A stretch of DNA of 45,068 nucleotides from Gammaproteobacteria bacterium. GTDB taxonomy: Bacteria; Gemmatimonadota; Gemmatimonadetes; Longimicrobiales; Gaopeijiaceae. Both the position numbers and the translations under genes were made by a program. Below the pieces are notes generated by a model. The model saw only the letters and a program-made list of their open reading frames with translations, was not told where the DNA came from and did not search any database. The stretch is from the NCBI GenBank assembly GCA_028821195.1, contig JAPPHB010000110.1:1-45068 (forward strand), read 5' to 3'. How positions within the stretch are numbered: position 1 is the first letter of the stretch; each line of letters starts with the position of its first letter. Shown one piece after another: positions 1-7,397 of the stretch.

Positions 1-1011
1 GATTGGGCTCGCGCGAAGCGGCAGGCCGACGAGGCCGCCGCGGGCTTCGCGGTCCACGAGCCCAACGGCAAGGCCGAAGCTGAACCCGAGCCGCTCACTC
101 TGGGGCGGCTCTTTGACATCTACGGTGAGGAGGTCACCCCGACGAAGGGGAAGCGGACCCGCAACCGCGACCGTGTCGCGTCCGCGATGTTCCTCGACTT
201 CTTCGGCAGGGACCGAAGGCCGGAGACACTTTCGCAGCGCGATTGGGACCGATTCATCCAAGCCCGGAGAGCGGGCAGGGCCGGCCTGTCAGGCGAGCCC
301 GTGGGCAACCGGACCATCGCATGGGACCTGACGTTCCTCATGGCCGTCCTGAACTGGGCCGCGAGGTCGCGGGACGAGGAAGGGAATCTCCTCCTCGACT
401 CCAACCCCCTGAGGGGACTCAGGAAGCCCAGGGAGAAGAACCCGAACCGGGTCGTCCTCACCGAGGACGAGTACCGGGCGATGCTGAATGTGTCGCGGCA
501 GGTCGGGTGGCGGTTCCATGTCGCCTTCGTGCTCGCGCACGAGACCGGGCACAGGATCGGTGCCATCCGCAAGCTCCGGTGGCCTGACATCGACTTCGAG
601 AACAAGACCATCCGCTGGAGGGCGGAGCACGAGAAGACGGGCTACGGGCATATCACTCCCTTGACCGACGAGGCAATCGCCGTCTTGGAAGAAGCGCGAC
701 GGATGGGCCGGGGGAAGAAGAACGGCCCGGTGCTGCCGTCAACGGCGGACGCCGCGAAGGGCATCAGCCGCGTGTGCACCCATAACTGGTGGTGGAAGGC
801 ACAGACCTTCGCGGGACTGGAGCCGAAGCGGGGCCGGGGCTGGCACTCGTTGCGCCGGAAGTTCGCGACGGACCTGATGGACCTTCCGCTCAAGGTCCTT
901 TGTGAACTTGGCGGATGGAAGAGTCCCCAGACGGTGCTGCGTTGCTATCAGCAGGCCGATGCGGGACAGCTTCGGAAGGCTCTGGAGAGTCGTCCGAGGG
1001 CTCGCACCTGA
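1..1011 (+). CDS. Tyrosine recombinase / site-specific integrase (5' end cut by window)
   Basis: The reading frame is open from base 1 to the TGA at 1009-1011 (336 residues visible), so the true start lies upstream. The first ~130 residues form a SAM-like core-binding region. The catalytic half follows, with the tyrosine-recombinase set visible: Arg in GHRIG (about residue 185 of the visible part), HSLR giving the H-x-x-R pair (282/285), Trp in GGWKSP at the His/Trp position (306) and the nucleophilic Tyr in RCYQQ (316). This enzyme class cuts and rejoins DNA at attachment sites to integrate or excise phages and genomic islands. It faces a second, unrelated integrase at 1413-2636, so this is probably the edge of an integrated element. 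The active-site set is complete, so it is not obviously decayed. Confidence 0.9.
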   Translation, partial: DWARAKRQADEAAAGFAVHEPNGKAEAEPEPLTLGRLFDIYGEEVTPTKGKRTRNRDRVASAMFLDFFGRDRRPETLSQRDWDRFIQARRAGRAGLSGEPVGNRTIAWDLTFLMAVLNWAARSRDEEGNLLLDSNPLRGLRKPREKNPNRVVLTEDEYRAMLNVSRQVGWRFHVAFVLAHETGHRIGAIRKLRWPDIDFENKTIRWRAEHEKTGYGHITPLTDEAIAVLEEARRMGRGKKNGPVLPSTADAAKGISRVCTHNWWWKAQTFAGLEPKRGRGWHSLRRKFATDLMDLPLKVLCELGGWKSPQTVLRCYQQADAGQLRKALESRPRART

Positions 1012-1412
1012 AATCCCAATCGGAGGGAGTCATTCGGAGGGAACCGGGCCGCTGAATCGCGCAAACTCAAGTAACACAGGAAGATGCGAATCTGTATGAG
1101 TTTGTGGGGTATGCTGGCTTGACCACCTTAGCGTGGTCCAAGCCAGCCCAGCGGAGCCGCCGAACAGCCCCTCCGGGCACCGCCCGGAACAACTCCCCAC
1201 GAGCCATCGCGGGCAAGCTCCACCGCTTCGTCGTCGTCCGTCTCGCCGATGATGAGGGCGGCGGTGGCGCGCTCTGCCGAGCCCCGCTCCCCACCCGACC
1301 TATACCCCTCGGAGACCTGAGATCGTCGCTCTCCGGCGATCCTGCGGCCCGCAGATCATCCGAAATGCCTCTGGAACCCCCCGAAACGGCCGCTGAGCCC
1401 GTCGGCGGGGCG
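1012..1412. other. Non-coding gap between convergent integrases, with hairpin
   Basis: About 400 bases separate the 3' ends of the two integrases. Short open frames here have no recognisable domain. The clearest structure is an inverted repeat at 1113-1126 and 1133-1147 (GCTGGCTTG-ACCAC against GTGGTCCAAGCCAGC, one bulged base, 6-base loop). It has no following T run, so it could be a bidirectional transcription stop, a recombinase-related site or a remnant. No tRNA fold was found that could serve as an attachment site. Confidence 0.4.
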
Positions 1413-2636
1413 TCAGGTCCCGGTGCCCGTTTCCCGGCCCGCGAGATACGCTTCCCAGTCGGCCATGAGCCGACGCCGCCGCTCGAACAGGTCCGTTCTC
1501 CGATACGCGGCCTCCACCTTGCTCTTGACCACGTGCGCCAGCGCCGCCTCGACCACCTCCCGGGGATGGTCCGTCTTCTCCGCCGCCCAGTCCCGGAACG
1601 ACGACCGGAACCCGTGCGGCACCGCCGCGATCCCGTGCTTCCTCAAGAGCCGGTTCAGCCGCTTCCCGTCCAGCGTCCTCCCGCGCTCGTTCACGAACAC
1701 GACCGGATTCTTCCCGCCCTCCAGCTTTCGGGCCGCCTCCAGAATCTCCAGCGCCCGGCCGCACAGCGGCACCCGCTGCTCCCGCCCGGTCTTCATCCTG
1801 CTTGCCGGAATCGTCCACACGCCCGACTCTTGATCCATCTCGCTCCACACCGCGCCACGGACCTCGGCGCCCCGCGCCGCCGTCAACACGAGGAACTCGA
1901 AGGCCAACGTGTCCACCCTCCCCGGATCCGCCGCCCGCACCTTCGCGACGGCCGCGGCGACCTCGCCGTGAGGCAGGGCCTTGTGGTGGGTGACGACATC
2001 GTGCTGCGGTCCCAACAGGTGAAGGATCCGGTCGCAGGGGTTGTCGGTCCTCCATTCCATGGCGATGGCCCACTCCAAGACCGCCCGGATGCGCATATGC
2101 ACGAACCGGGCCGTGGGACCCATGGTGTGCCAGATCGGGGTGAGGATCTCCAGCACGTCGCCGCTCGTGACCTCCGAGACGGCGACATCCCCGATGCGGG
2201 GGAAGGCGTGAATCTCCAAGTTGCGGAACCATTCCTTGGCGTAGGCCGCGCTCCGCCACCCGGCCCGCTTCTGCTCGACCACCCGCTTAGAGGCTTCGGC
2301 GAAGGTGGGGATGCCGACCAGCCGCCGCTTCTCGGCCAAGGGATCGCCGCCCGAACGGGCGAGCTTCCGGTTGGCGAGCGCCTGCTCCCTCGCTTCGGCG
2401 AGAGATACCAGTTCGACGCTGCCGAGTCCGAGCTCGCGCTTGCGTCCCCGGATGACGAGGCGTTGAATCCAACTGCGGGTTCCCGTCTTCTGGACGTAGA
2501 GGTAGAGTCCGTTTCCGTCGCAGTGCCGACCGGGCGGAGCGGAGCGCACGAAGGGGGCCGAGAGCCGCTTGTGTGGATGGCGGCCCCGGGGCTTGCCTCG
2601 CGGGCGTTTCGTGGGGTTTCTGTTCACATTATCCAT
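1413..2636 (-). CDS. P4-type tyrosine integrase with DUF4102-like N-terminus
   Basis: This 407-residue protein has the architecture of P4-phage-type integrases. The N-terminal arm-binding DUF4102-like domain (about residues 20-105) contains DGNGLYLYV and the LGLGSVELVSLAEARE region. A core-binding helical region (~110-215) and a catalytic domain follow. Catalytic residues visible are Arg255 (TAARGAE), Lys282, His341 and Arg344 (HGFRSSFRDW), His368 (ALAHVV) and Tyr378 (AAYRR). Such enzymes usually integrate islands at the 3' end of tRNA genes, but no tRNA is seen here. The start ATG at 2634-2636 has AGGGG directly upstream. It is complete and probably functional. It is convergent with, and of a different subfamily from, the integrase at the window start. 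Confidence 0.93.
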   Translation of the reverse strand: MDNVNRNPTKRPRGKPRGRHPHKRLSAPFVRSAPPGRHCDGNGLYLYVQKTGTRSWIQRLVIRGRKRELGLGSVELVSLAEAREQALANRKLARSGGDPLAEKRRLVGIPTFAEASKRVVEQKRAGWRSAAYAKEWFRNLEIHAFPRIGDVAVSEVTSGDVLEILTPIWHTMGPTARFVHMRIRAVLEWAIAMEWRTDNPCDRILHLLGPQHDVVTHHKALPHGEVAAAVAKVRAADPGRVDTLAFEFLVLTAARGAEVRGAVWSEMDQESGVWTIPASRMKTGREQRVPLCGRALEILEAARKLEGGKNPVVFVNERGRTLDGKRLNRLLRKHGIAAVPHGFRSSFRDWAAEKTDHPREVVEAALAHVVKSKVEAAYRRTDLFERRRRLMADWEAYLAGRETGTGT

Positions 2637-2881
2637 CCCCTAATCGTAACCGGGATGGAGCGGGATAGCAAGGGCCGTTGCTGGACGGACGGGGTAGGGC
2701 TAATCCTACCTAAAGCGTTGCTAAAACAGGATGTTACGAACTACTATGAACGATACCGGACATCATGGGATTCCAAGCGTCCGACTTGCAGCGCTACGGG
2801 CCCGAGGAGCAACGCAGAGCGAAGCGGTCCGGCGCGGATGCATCGCCGCTCGAATGCCGGGGGGATTTGTCCGCGGGCTGC
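2637..2881. other. Integrase upstream region with short inverted repeat
   Basis: This 245-base gap lies between the integrase start and the rhodanese gene stop. It holds a perfect inverted repeat GGTAGG-GCTAAT-CCTACC at 2693-2710 and a stretch of lower GC (about 2700-2760) than its surroundings. That fits a promoter/operator region for the minus-strand integrase or one end of the integrated element. No attachment-site direct repeat was identified by eye. Confidence 0.35.
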
Positions 2882-2890
2882 CTAGCAGCC
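2876..2890. terminator. Hairpin at the rhodanese stop codon
   Basis: GGCTGC-CTA-GCAGCC forms a perfect 6-bp stem, and its 3-base loop is the TAG stop codon (read on the minus strand) of the rhodanese gene. There is no T run, so it is not a classical intrinsic terminator, and any role in ending transcription is inferred. Confidence 0.25.
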
Positions 2891-3277
2891 GCAACTGATT
2901 GCGGCGCCGACCTGTGCCCCTTCGCCCCCCGTGGCGTAGCCGTCGCGCTTCCACCAATCCAGACCACCCATCAGTTCGCGGACCTGAAAGCCAAGGGTGA
3001 GGAGCTTCAGGGCCGTCTTCGTCGAAGCGTTGCAGCCGATCCCGTCGCAGTAGCAGACGTACAGCTTCGACGGGTCGAGTGCTCCCACGGTTTCGGCGCT
3101 GATTTCCCTGTGGGGCAGGTTCACGGCGCCGGGGATGTGCTCGCGGGCGTAGGCCTCGGCGGACCGGCCATCGACCACGACCACCGGCTCGCCCTTGCCC
3201 AGGGCTTCGTAGAGGTCCCAGGAATCGGCTTCGAAGGCGAGCTTCTGCTTGTAGTGGTTGAGCTGATCGATGTTCAC
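2882..3277 (-). CDS. Single-domain rhodanese-like protein
   Basis: This is a 131-residue protein from the GTG at 3275-3277. The open frame extends upstream but reads as unstructured Arg/Pro-rich sequence, and homologous sequence appears to begin at NIDQLNHYK, so the GTG is preferred. The fold is a single rhodanese (sulfurtransferase-like) domain: the VVVVDGRS strand (32-39), EHIPGAVNLPH (46-56), the active loop starting at Cys77 in YCDGIGCNAS, and the C-terminal GGLDWWKRDGY typical of the family. The loop is longer than the usual C-x-x-x-x-R/T and contains a second Cys82, so sulfur transfer or a redox role is possible. It is divergent from the permease gene at 3412. Localisation is probably cytoplasmic, since no signal peptide is seen. 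Confidence 0.85.
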   Translation of the reverse strand: MNIDQLNHYKQKLAFEADSWDLYEALGKGEPVVVVDGRSAEAYAREHIPGAVNLPHREISAETVGALDPSKLYVCYCDGIGCNASTKTALKLLTLGFQVRELMGGLDWWKRDGYATGGEGAQVGAAISCGC

Positions 3278-3372
3278 GGTGTATGCGGGCAGGAGGTGAT
3301 CGGGTGGAGCGAGGCTGTTGCGCGGGAATCTACATGGATCTTGACAACGCGGCACCTCTCGCCCCGACTGTG

Positions 3373-3399
3373 GTGCGGGCAGATCACCAACTCCCGCAC
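3373..3399 (+). promoter_or_regulatory. Leader hairpin upstream of permease 1
   Basis: GTGCGGG at 3373-3379 pairs with CCCGCAC at 3393-3399 (7-bp perfect stem, 13-base loop). It sits 12 bases before the permease ATG at 3412, with a likely ribosome-binding AGGGA between them (about 3400-3404). Its closeness to the binding site suggests a possible effect on translation. No known riboswitch is recognised. Confidence 0.3.
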
Positions 3400-3411
3400 A
3401 GGGACTCACAC

Positions 3412-5163
3412 ATGGCATCCGAGCCGGGCAAAGCCGCACACGGCGTCCGCTACGAACCCGACGAAAAGCCACCCTGGCCGCTGGCCGCCGGACTTGCCCT
3501 TCAGTACTCGGTGCTGGCGATCGGGGGGGTCGTGCTCACCGTTGCGATCGTGCTTCGCAGCGCGGAGAGCAGCGCGGGGTATCTGGCCTGGGGAGCCTTC
3601 GGGGCGCTCCTGGTGAGCGGCGTGGCCACCATTCTGCAGGCGCGGCGCGTGGGCCGTCTGGGGTCGGGATACGTGCTGATGATGGGCACGTCGGGGGCGT
3701 TCATCGCGGTGTCCGTGGCTGCGCTCCAGCAAGGGGGCCCGGGGCTGCTGGCTACGCTGATCATCGTGTCGTCGCTCTTCCAGTTCCTGCTTGCGGGACG
3801 GCTGGCGATTCTGCGGCGGATCCTGACGCCGACAGTGGCGGGAACCGTGATCATGCTGATCGCGGTCAACGTGATGCCGTTCCTCTTCGACTTCATGGAC
3901 AACGTGCCCGAGGGGAGCGGACCCCTGGCGGCGCCGGTCACCGTGATGGCGACGCTGGTGGTGACGCTGGCGGTGATGCTGAAGTTCAGTGGCCCGGTTC
4001 GGCTGTGGGGGCCGTTGATCGGAATCGTCGCTGGCGTCGCCGCAGCGTCGTTCTTCGGGCTTCTGGACGGCGGACCGGTCCGCGAGGCGATGTGGGTGGG
4101 TGTGCCGCTCGCGGGCTGGCCGGGTCTGGGGTTCGACTTCGGTCCGGCGTTCTGGGCCATACTGCCCGCCTACACCTTCGTGACCCTGGTGGGGGCGATC
4201 GAAACGATCGGAGACGCGGTGGGGATCCAGAAGGTCTCCTGGCGCGAGCGGCGGGCCACCGACTACCGGGCGGTTCAGGGGGCAGTGGCCGCGGACGGGT
4301 TCGGCAACCTGCTTTCCGGGCTCTTCGCCACGGTGCCCAACACCACGTACTCGAGCAGCGTTTCGGTGGTCGAGATCACGGGCATCGCGTCGCGGCGGGT
4401 GGGGATGTGTATCGGCCTGATCTTCTGCGTTCTCGCCTTCCTGCCGAAGGTGACGCAACTGCTCCTGGTGATCCCGGATCCGGTGCTCGGTGCCTATGCA
4501 ATGGTGATCATCGCCGTGCTGTTCATGCTGGGTACCAGGATCGTGCTGCAGGACGGCATGGACTACCGCAAGGCCACGGTCGTCGGCTTCTCGTTCTGGG
4601 TCGGCGTCGGCTGCCAGAGCGGCCAGATTCCCACCGACGGGCTGGCCCCGTTCCTGCAGCAGCTGCTCAGCAACGGGATGACCTCGGGGGGACTGACCGC
4701 GCTAGTCCTGACCGCGTTCATGGAGCTGACGGGACCGAGGCGCATGCGCATGCAGACGGAACTGCAGGTGGAGTCGCTGCCGAAGATCCACCGGTTCCTG
4801 GAGGATTTCGCCAGCCGCAGGGGGTTGGGGGGCGGGATGGCGAACCGGCTGGCGCACGCGGCCGAGGAGACACTTTTGCTGCTGATCGGCGAGACGGAGG
4901 AAGACGAGGGGCCCGCTACTGGCCAGCGCCGGGTGCGGCTCACCGCGCGCCCCGAGTCGGGAGGAGCGGAGCTGGAGTTCCTGGCTGGCGGCACCGAGGG
5001 CAACATCGAGGATCATCTGGCAGTCGTCGGCACGCACGCGGTCGACACCGCGGAGGAGCACGAGTTCTCGTTGCGGTTGCTCCGCCACCTGGCGACCTCG
5101 GTGCAACACCACAAGTACGAGGACATCGACGTGGTGACCGTGAGGGTCGATCCGACGGCCTAG
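3412..5163 (+). CDS. NCS2/NAT-family permease with C-terminal GHKL/RsbW-like domain (paralogue 1)
   Basis: This is a 583-residue inner-membrane transporter. Residues ~25-435 form the hydrophobic core of the nucleobase-ascorbate transporter (NCS2) family, with many membrane segments, GAIETIGDAVG in the family's TM8 position, and PNTTYSSSVSVVEITG in the TM10 signature position followed by ASRRVG. Known members use H+ or Na+ to import uracil, xanthine or uric acid. Here the TM10 signature is altered (usual Q/E-N-x-G becomes S-S-V-S), so the substrate cannot be assigned. The last ~140 residues are soluble: a helical segment with LAHAAEETLLLLI, strands RVRLTAR and AELEFLAGG, and a final FSLRLLRHLATSVQHHKYEDIDVVTVRV. 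This resembles RsbW-type HATPase domains but lacks the N-box Asn. The ATG at 3412 is preferred to upstream starts because of AGGGA and family N-terminus length. Confidence 0.85.
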   Translation: MASEPGKAAHGVRYEPDEKPPWPLAAGLALQYSVLAIGGVVLTVAIVLRSAESSAGYLAWGAFGALLVSGVATILQARRVGRLGSGYVLMMGTSGAFIAVSVAALQQGGPGLLATLIIVSSLFQFLLAGRLAILRRILTPTVAGTVIMLIAVNVMPFLFDFMDNVPEGSGPLAAPVTVMATLVVTLAVMLKFSGPVRLWGPLIGIVAGVAAASFFGLLDGGPVREAMWVGVPLAGWPGLGFDFGPAFWAILPAYTFVTLVGAIETIGDAVGIQKVSWRERRATDYRAVQGAVAADGFGNLLSGLFATVPNTTYSSSVSVVEITGIASRRVGMCIGLIFCVLAFLPKVTQLLLVIPDPVLGAYAMVIIAVLFMLGTRIVLQDGMDYRKATVVGFSFWVGVGCQSGQIPTDGLAPFLQQLLSNGMTSGGLTALVLTAFMELTGPRRMRMQTELQVESLPKIHRFLEDFASRRGLGGGMANRLAHAAEETLLLLIGETEEDEGPATGQRRVRLTARPESGGAELEFLAGGTEGNIEDHLAVVGTHAVDTAEEHEFSLRLLRHLATSVQHHKYEDIDVVTVRVDPTA

Positions 5164-5215
5164 CAGCCCGTGGACATCATCCCCCCGGCATTCGGGCGGC
5201 TTTATCCAAGGACTG

Positions 5216-5977
5216 CTAGAGCAGACCCGGAATCAGCGCCTTTCGCTCGGCCGGGTAATCGTCGAACCGCTCCTTGTACCAGCGATGGTTGGCGACCGCC
5301 CGGGGACCGAGGTTGGCCGCGGCGTAGACGAAGAACGCCAGTCCCGCCGTCGACCATGTGGCCAGCGCCCAGCCGCCCCATTCCAGTATTTCGCCGAGGT
5401 AGTTCGGACAGGAGACGTACTGGAACGGGCCGCGGTGCGGGATCGAGTAGTCGGGCCCACCGTGCCTCCGCATGCGCAGGAGGATGTTGTCGGAGTGGAT
5501 GTTGAGGGCGAGCCCGCAGAGGAAGACCGCGGCGCCGACAATGAATCGGGGGTCGCTGAGCCACGCGACGTCGTACGCACCGAAATGAGAAATGAACCGA
5601 GCGTTGACGTACGCATTGAGCACGTTGAAAGCGAAGCCGCTCACGACGACGACCAGGGGCATCTTCTTGCCGGCGGTCCGCGTGCGGAGCGGGTACACGA
5701 AGGTGCGGTTCAGGTAGTGACACTGCCACATGGCGAGCAGGATGAGGGGCACGGTCCTGGTGGCGACCTGTCCGGTGGCGTAGACGTAGGCGAAAAGGGC
5801 CGTCGCGGGGAGTTCCATGACGATCCAGCCCAGTCTGTTCGGGATGGCCGGTCCCCAGCCGCGGCCTGCGTAGTGGCGCCCGTAGGGAGCCCTGAAGCGC
5901 AGGAGACTCGCGAAGGTGAGAGCGGCGAGCGCGAAGACGGCCCAAACGAGCGTGCGGTGCAACGTCGCCTCGGTCAT
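5216..5977 (-). CDS. Steroid 5-alpha-reductase-like integral membrane protein (SRD5A/DUF1295 family)
   Basis: This is a 253-residue, very hydrophobic protein with about six membrane segments. The C-terminal half has the family hallmarks: NIHSDNILLRMRRHG, the turn YSIPHRGPFQYVSCPNYLGEILEWGGWAL, and a terminal HRWYKERFDDYPAERKALIPGLL matching the NADPH-binding C-terminus of 3-oxo-5-alpha-steroid 4-dehydrogenases. The N-terminal half has FVYPLR, also typical. Eukaryotic members reduce the 4,5 double bond of 3-oxo steroids. In bacteria the substrate is usually unknown and may be a steroid, isoprenoid or other enone lipid. It is convergent with permease 1, with 52 bases between the stops, and divergent from the aminotransferase. 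Confidence 0.88.
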   Translation of the reverse strand: MTEATLHRTLVWAVFALAALTFASLLRFRAPYGRHYAGRGWGPAIPNRLGWIVMELPATALFAYVYATGQVATRTVPLILLAMWQCHYLNRTFVYPLRTRTAGKKMPLVVVVSGFAFNVLNAYVNARFISHFGAYDVAWLSDPRFIVGAAVFLCGLALNIHSDNILLRMRRHGGPDYSIPHRGPFQYVSCPNYLGEILEWGGWALATWSTAGLAFFVYAAANLGPRAVANHRWYKERFDDYPAERKALIPGLL

Positions 5978-5996
5978 CCGTTAGCATGTCCCCGGC

Positions 5997-6026
5997 TTGC
6001 GATTCCCGCCAGTTGGCACCGATTAT
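5997..6026 (+). promoter_or_regulatory. Possible sigma70-type promoter of the aminotransferase
   Basis: TTGCGA at 5997-6002, an 18-base spacer and GATTAT at 6021-6026 lie just before the ATG at 6033. A transcript from here would have almost no leader, consistent with the missing Shine-Dalgarno sequence, but both boxes are imperfect and this is a weak call. Confidence 0.25.
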
Positions 6027-6032
6027 CCCACC

Positions 6033-7352
6033 ATGACTCCGGTAATCACGCCGACCCTGCAGGATCTCTCCTCCGAGGCCGCCACTCGGTATACCGCAGC
6101 GAACCCACTCAGCCAGGCCAGCTTCGAGCGTTCCACGGGATTCCTTCCCGGAGCCGACACCCGCACCGTAAACCACTACGCGCCCTTCCCCGTGACGATC
6201 GTCCGCGGCGAGGGCACTCGCCTGTACGACCTGGACGGGCACGAGTACGTCGACTTCCTGAACGACCACACGGCCGGCCTCTACGGCCACTCGAATCCGG
6301 TCATTCAGGCCGCGATCGCGACGGCTGCGCAGAACGGCCTCACGCTCGGCGGACCCACCCCGAACCAGCAGGAATTCGCGGAGCTGATCTGTCGGCGCTT
6401 TCCGTCTGTCGAGCGCGTGCGGTTCACGAACTCGGGGACCGAGGCGAACCTGATGGCCGTGAGCCTGGCGCGTGCCATCACGGGACGCGATGGCGTTCTC
6501 GTGTTCGGTGGCGGATACCACGGCGGGCCCCTGAGCTTCACAGGCGCGGACAGGCGCCTCAACGTTCCGTTCCCGTGGTTCGTCTGCGAGTACAACGACG
6601 CCGAGTCGGCCCGGTCGTTGGTCGACGAGCATGGCGGTCGCCTCGCGTGCGTGCTCGTCGAGCCCATGCTCGGAGGCGGCGGCTGCATCCCGGGGACGCA
6701 CGCGTTCCTGAGCGCGCTGCGGAACGCGACGGAGCACAGCGGTGCGCTGCTGATCTTCGACGAGGTGCAGACCTCGCGCCTTGCGCCAGGCGGACTCCAG
6801 GAGCTGCTCGGCCTCCACGCCGACCTGACGACTTTCGGCAAATACCTGGGCGGCGGCGCTTCCTTCGGGGCGTTCGGCGGCCGAGCCGACCTCATGGACC
6901 GGTTCGACCCGCGCCGCCCGGATCACTTCAGCCACGCGGGCACGCACAACAACAACGTCCTCACGATGGCCGCGGGCCTGGCAGGGCTGCGCGACGTGCT
7001 CACGCCTGCGGCGGTGGGCAGGCTCAACCGTCGCGGCGATGCACTGCGGGACGCCCTAAACGCCGTTGCGAAGCGGCTGGATGCTCCTGCGCAGGTGACC
7101 GGGCGGGGGTCGATCATGAATGTGCACTTCCAGCACTCGCCGATTCAATGTCACTCCGACCTGGCGGCGACGCCCGCCGCCGCACGTGACCTCTTCCATC
7201 TCGAGATGCTGTTCGCCGGGATCTGGATCGCCCGCCGCGGCTTCATCACGGTTTCCCTCGAGCACGACGACGAGGACTGCGACAGGCTGGTCGCCGAGTT
7301 CGAGACCTTCCTCAAGCGGCACGGGACCGCCATTGAGAGCAGACCAGCGTAG
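6033..7352 (+). CDS. Class III PLP aminotransferase (HemL-like / aspartate aminotransferase family)
   Basis: This is a 439-residue cytoplasmic PLP enzyme, fold type I, class III. Visible motifs are LYDLDGHEYVDFLNDHTAGLYGH (substrate/dimer region), RFTNSGTEANLMAVSLAR (cofactor phosphate loop), LIFDEVQTSR (Asp contacting the pyridine nitrogen) and TTFGKYLGGG with the Schiff-base Lys at about residue 270. The overall pattern is closest to glutamate-1-semialdehyde 2,1-aminomutases, but the N-terminus and active-site surroundings differ from HemL, so transfer of an amino group on another substrate is more likely than tetrapyrrole synthesis. The ATG at 6033 is preferred over one at 5997 because the extra 12 residues look non-homologous. 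It lies 45 bases upstream of permease 2 and is likely cotranscribed, so its substrate may be what that permease carries. Confidence 0.85.
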   Translation: MTPVITPTLQDLSSEAATRYTAANPLSQASFERSTGFLPGADTRTVNHYAPFPVTIVRGEGTRLYDLDGHEYVDFLNDHTAGLYGHSNPVIQAAIATAAQNGLTLGGPTPNQQEFAELICRRFPSVERVRFTNSGTEANLMAVSLARAITGRDGVLVFGGGYHGGPLSFTGADRRLNVPFPWFVCEYNDAESARSLVDEHGGRLACVLVEPMLGGGGCIPGTHAFLSALRNATEHSGALLIFDEVQTSRLAPGGLQELLGLHADLTTFGKYLGGGASFGAFGGRADLMDRFDPRRPDHFSHAGTHNNNVLTMAAGLAGLRDVLTPAAVGRLNRRGDALRDALNAVAKRLDAPAQVTGRGSIMNVHFQHSPIQCHSDLAATPAAARDLFHLEMLFAGIWIARRGFITVSLEHDDEDCDRLVAEFETFLKRHGTAIESRPA

Positions 7353-7397
7353 GGTTCCGCCGCCGGAGCACCCTTTCCCGCCTCCCACGCCGACACC

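Noticed and set aside
1067..1294. Short minus-strand frame between the two integrases
   Set aside because: It has no recognisable domain or ribosome-binding site and crosses the hairpin; all three minus frames here give only low-complexity peptides.
5161..5218. TAGCAG/CTGCTA inverted repeat at the stops of permease 1 and the SRD5A-like gene
   Set aside because: The stem is only 6 bp over a 46-base loop and arises from two TAG stops; too weak to call a terminator.
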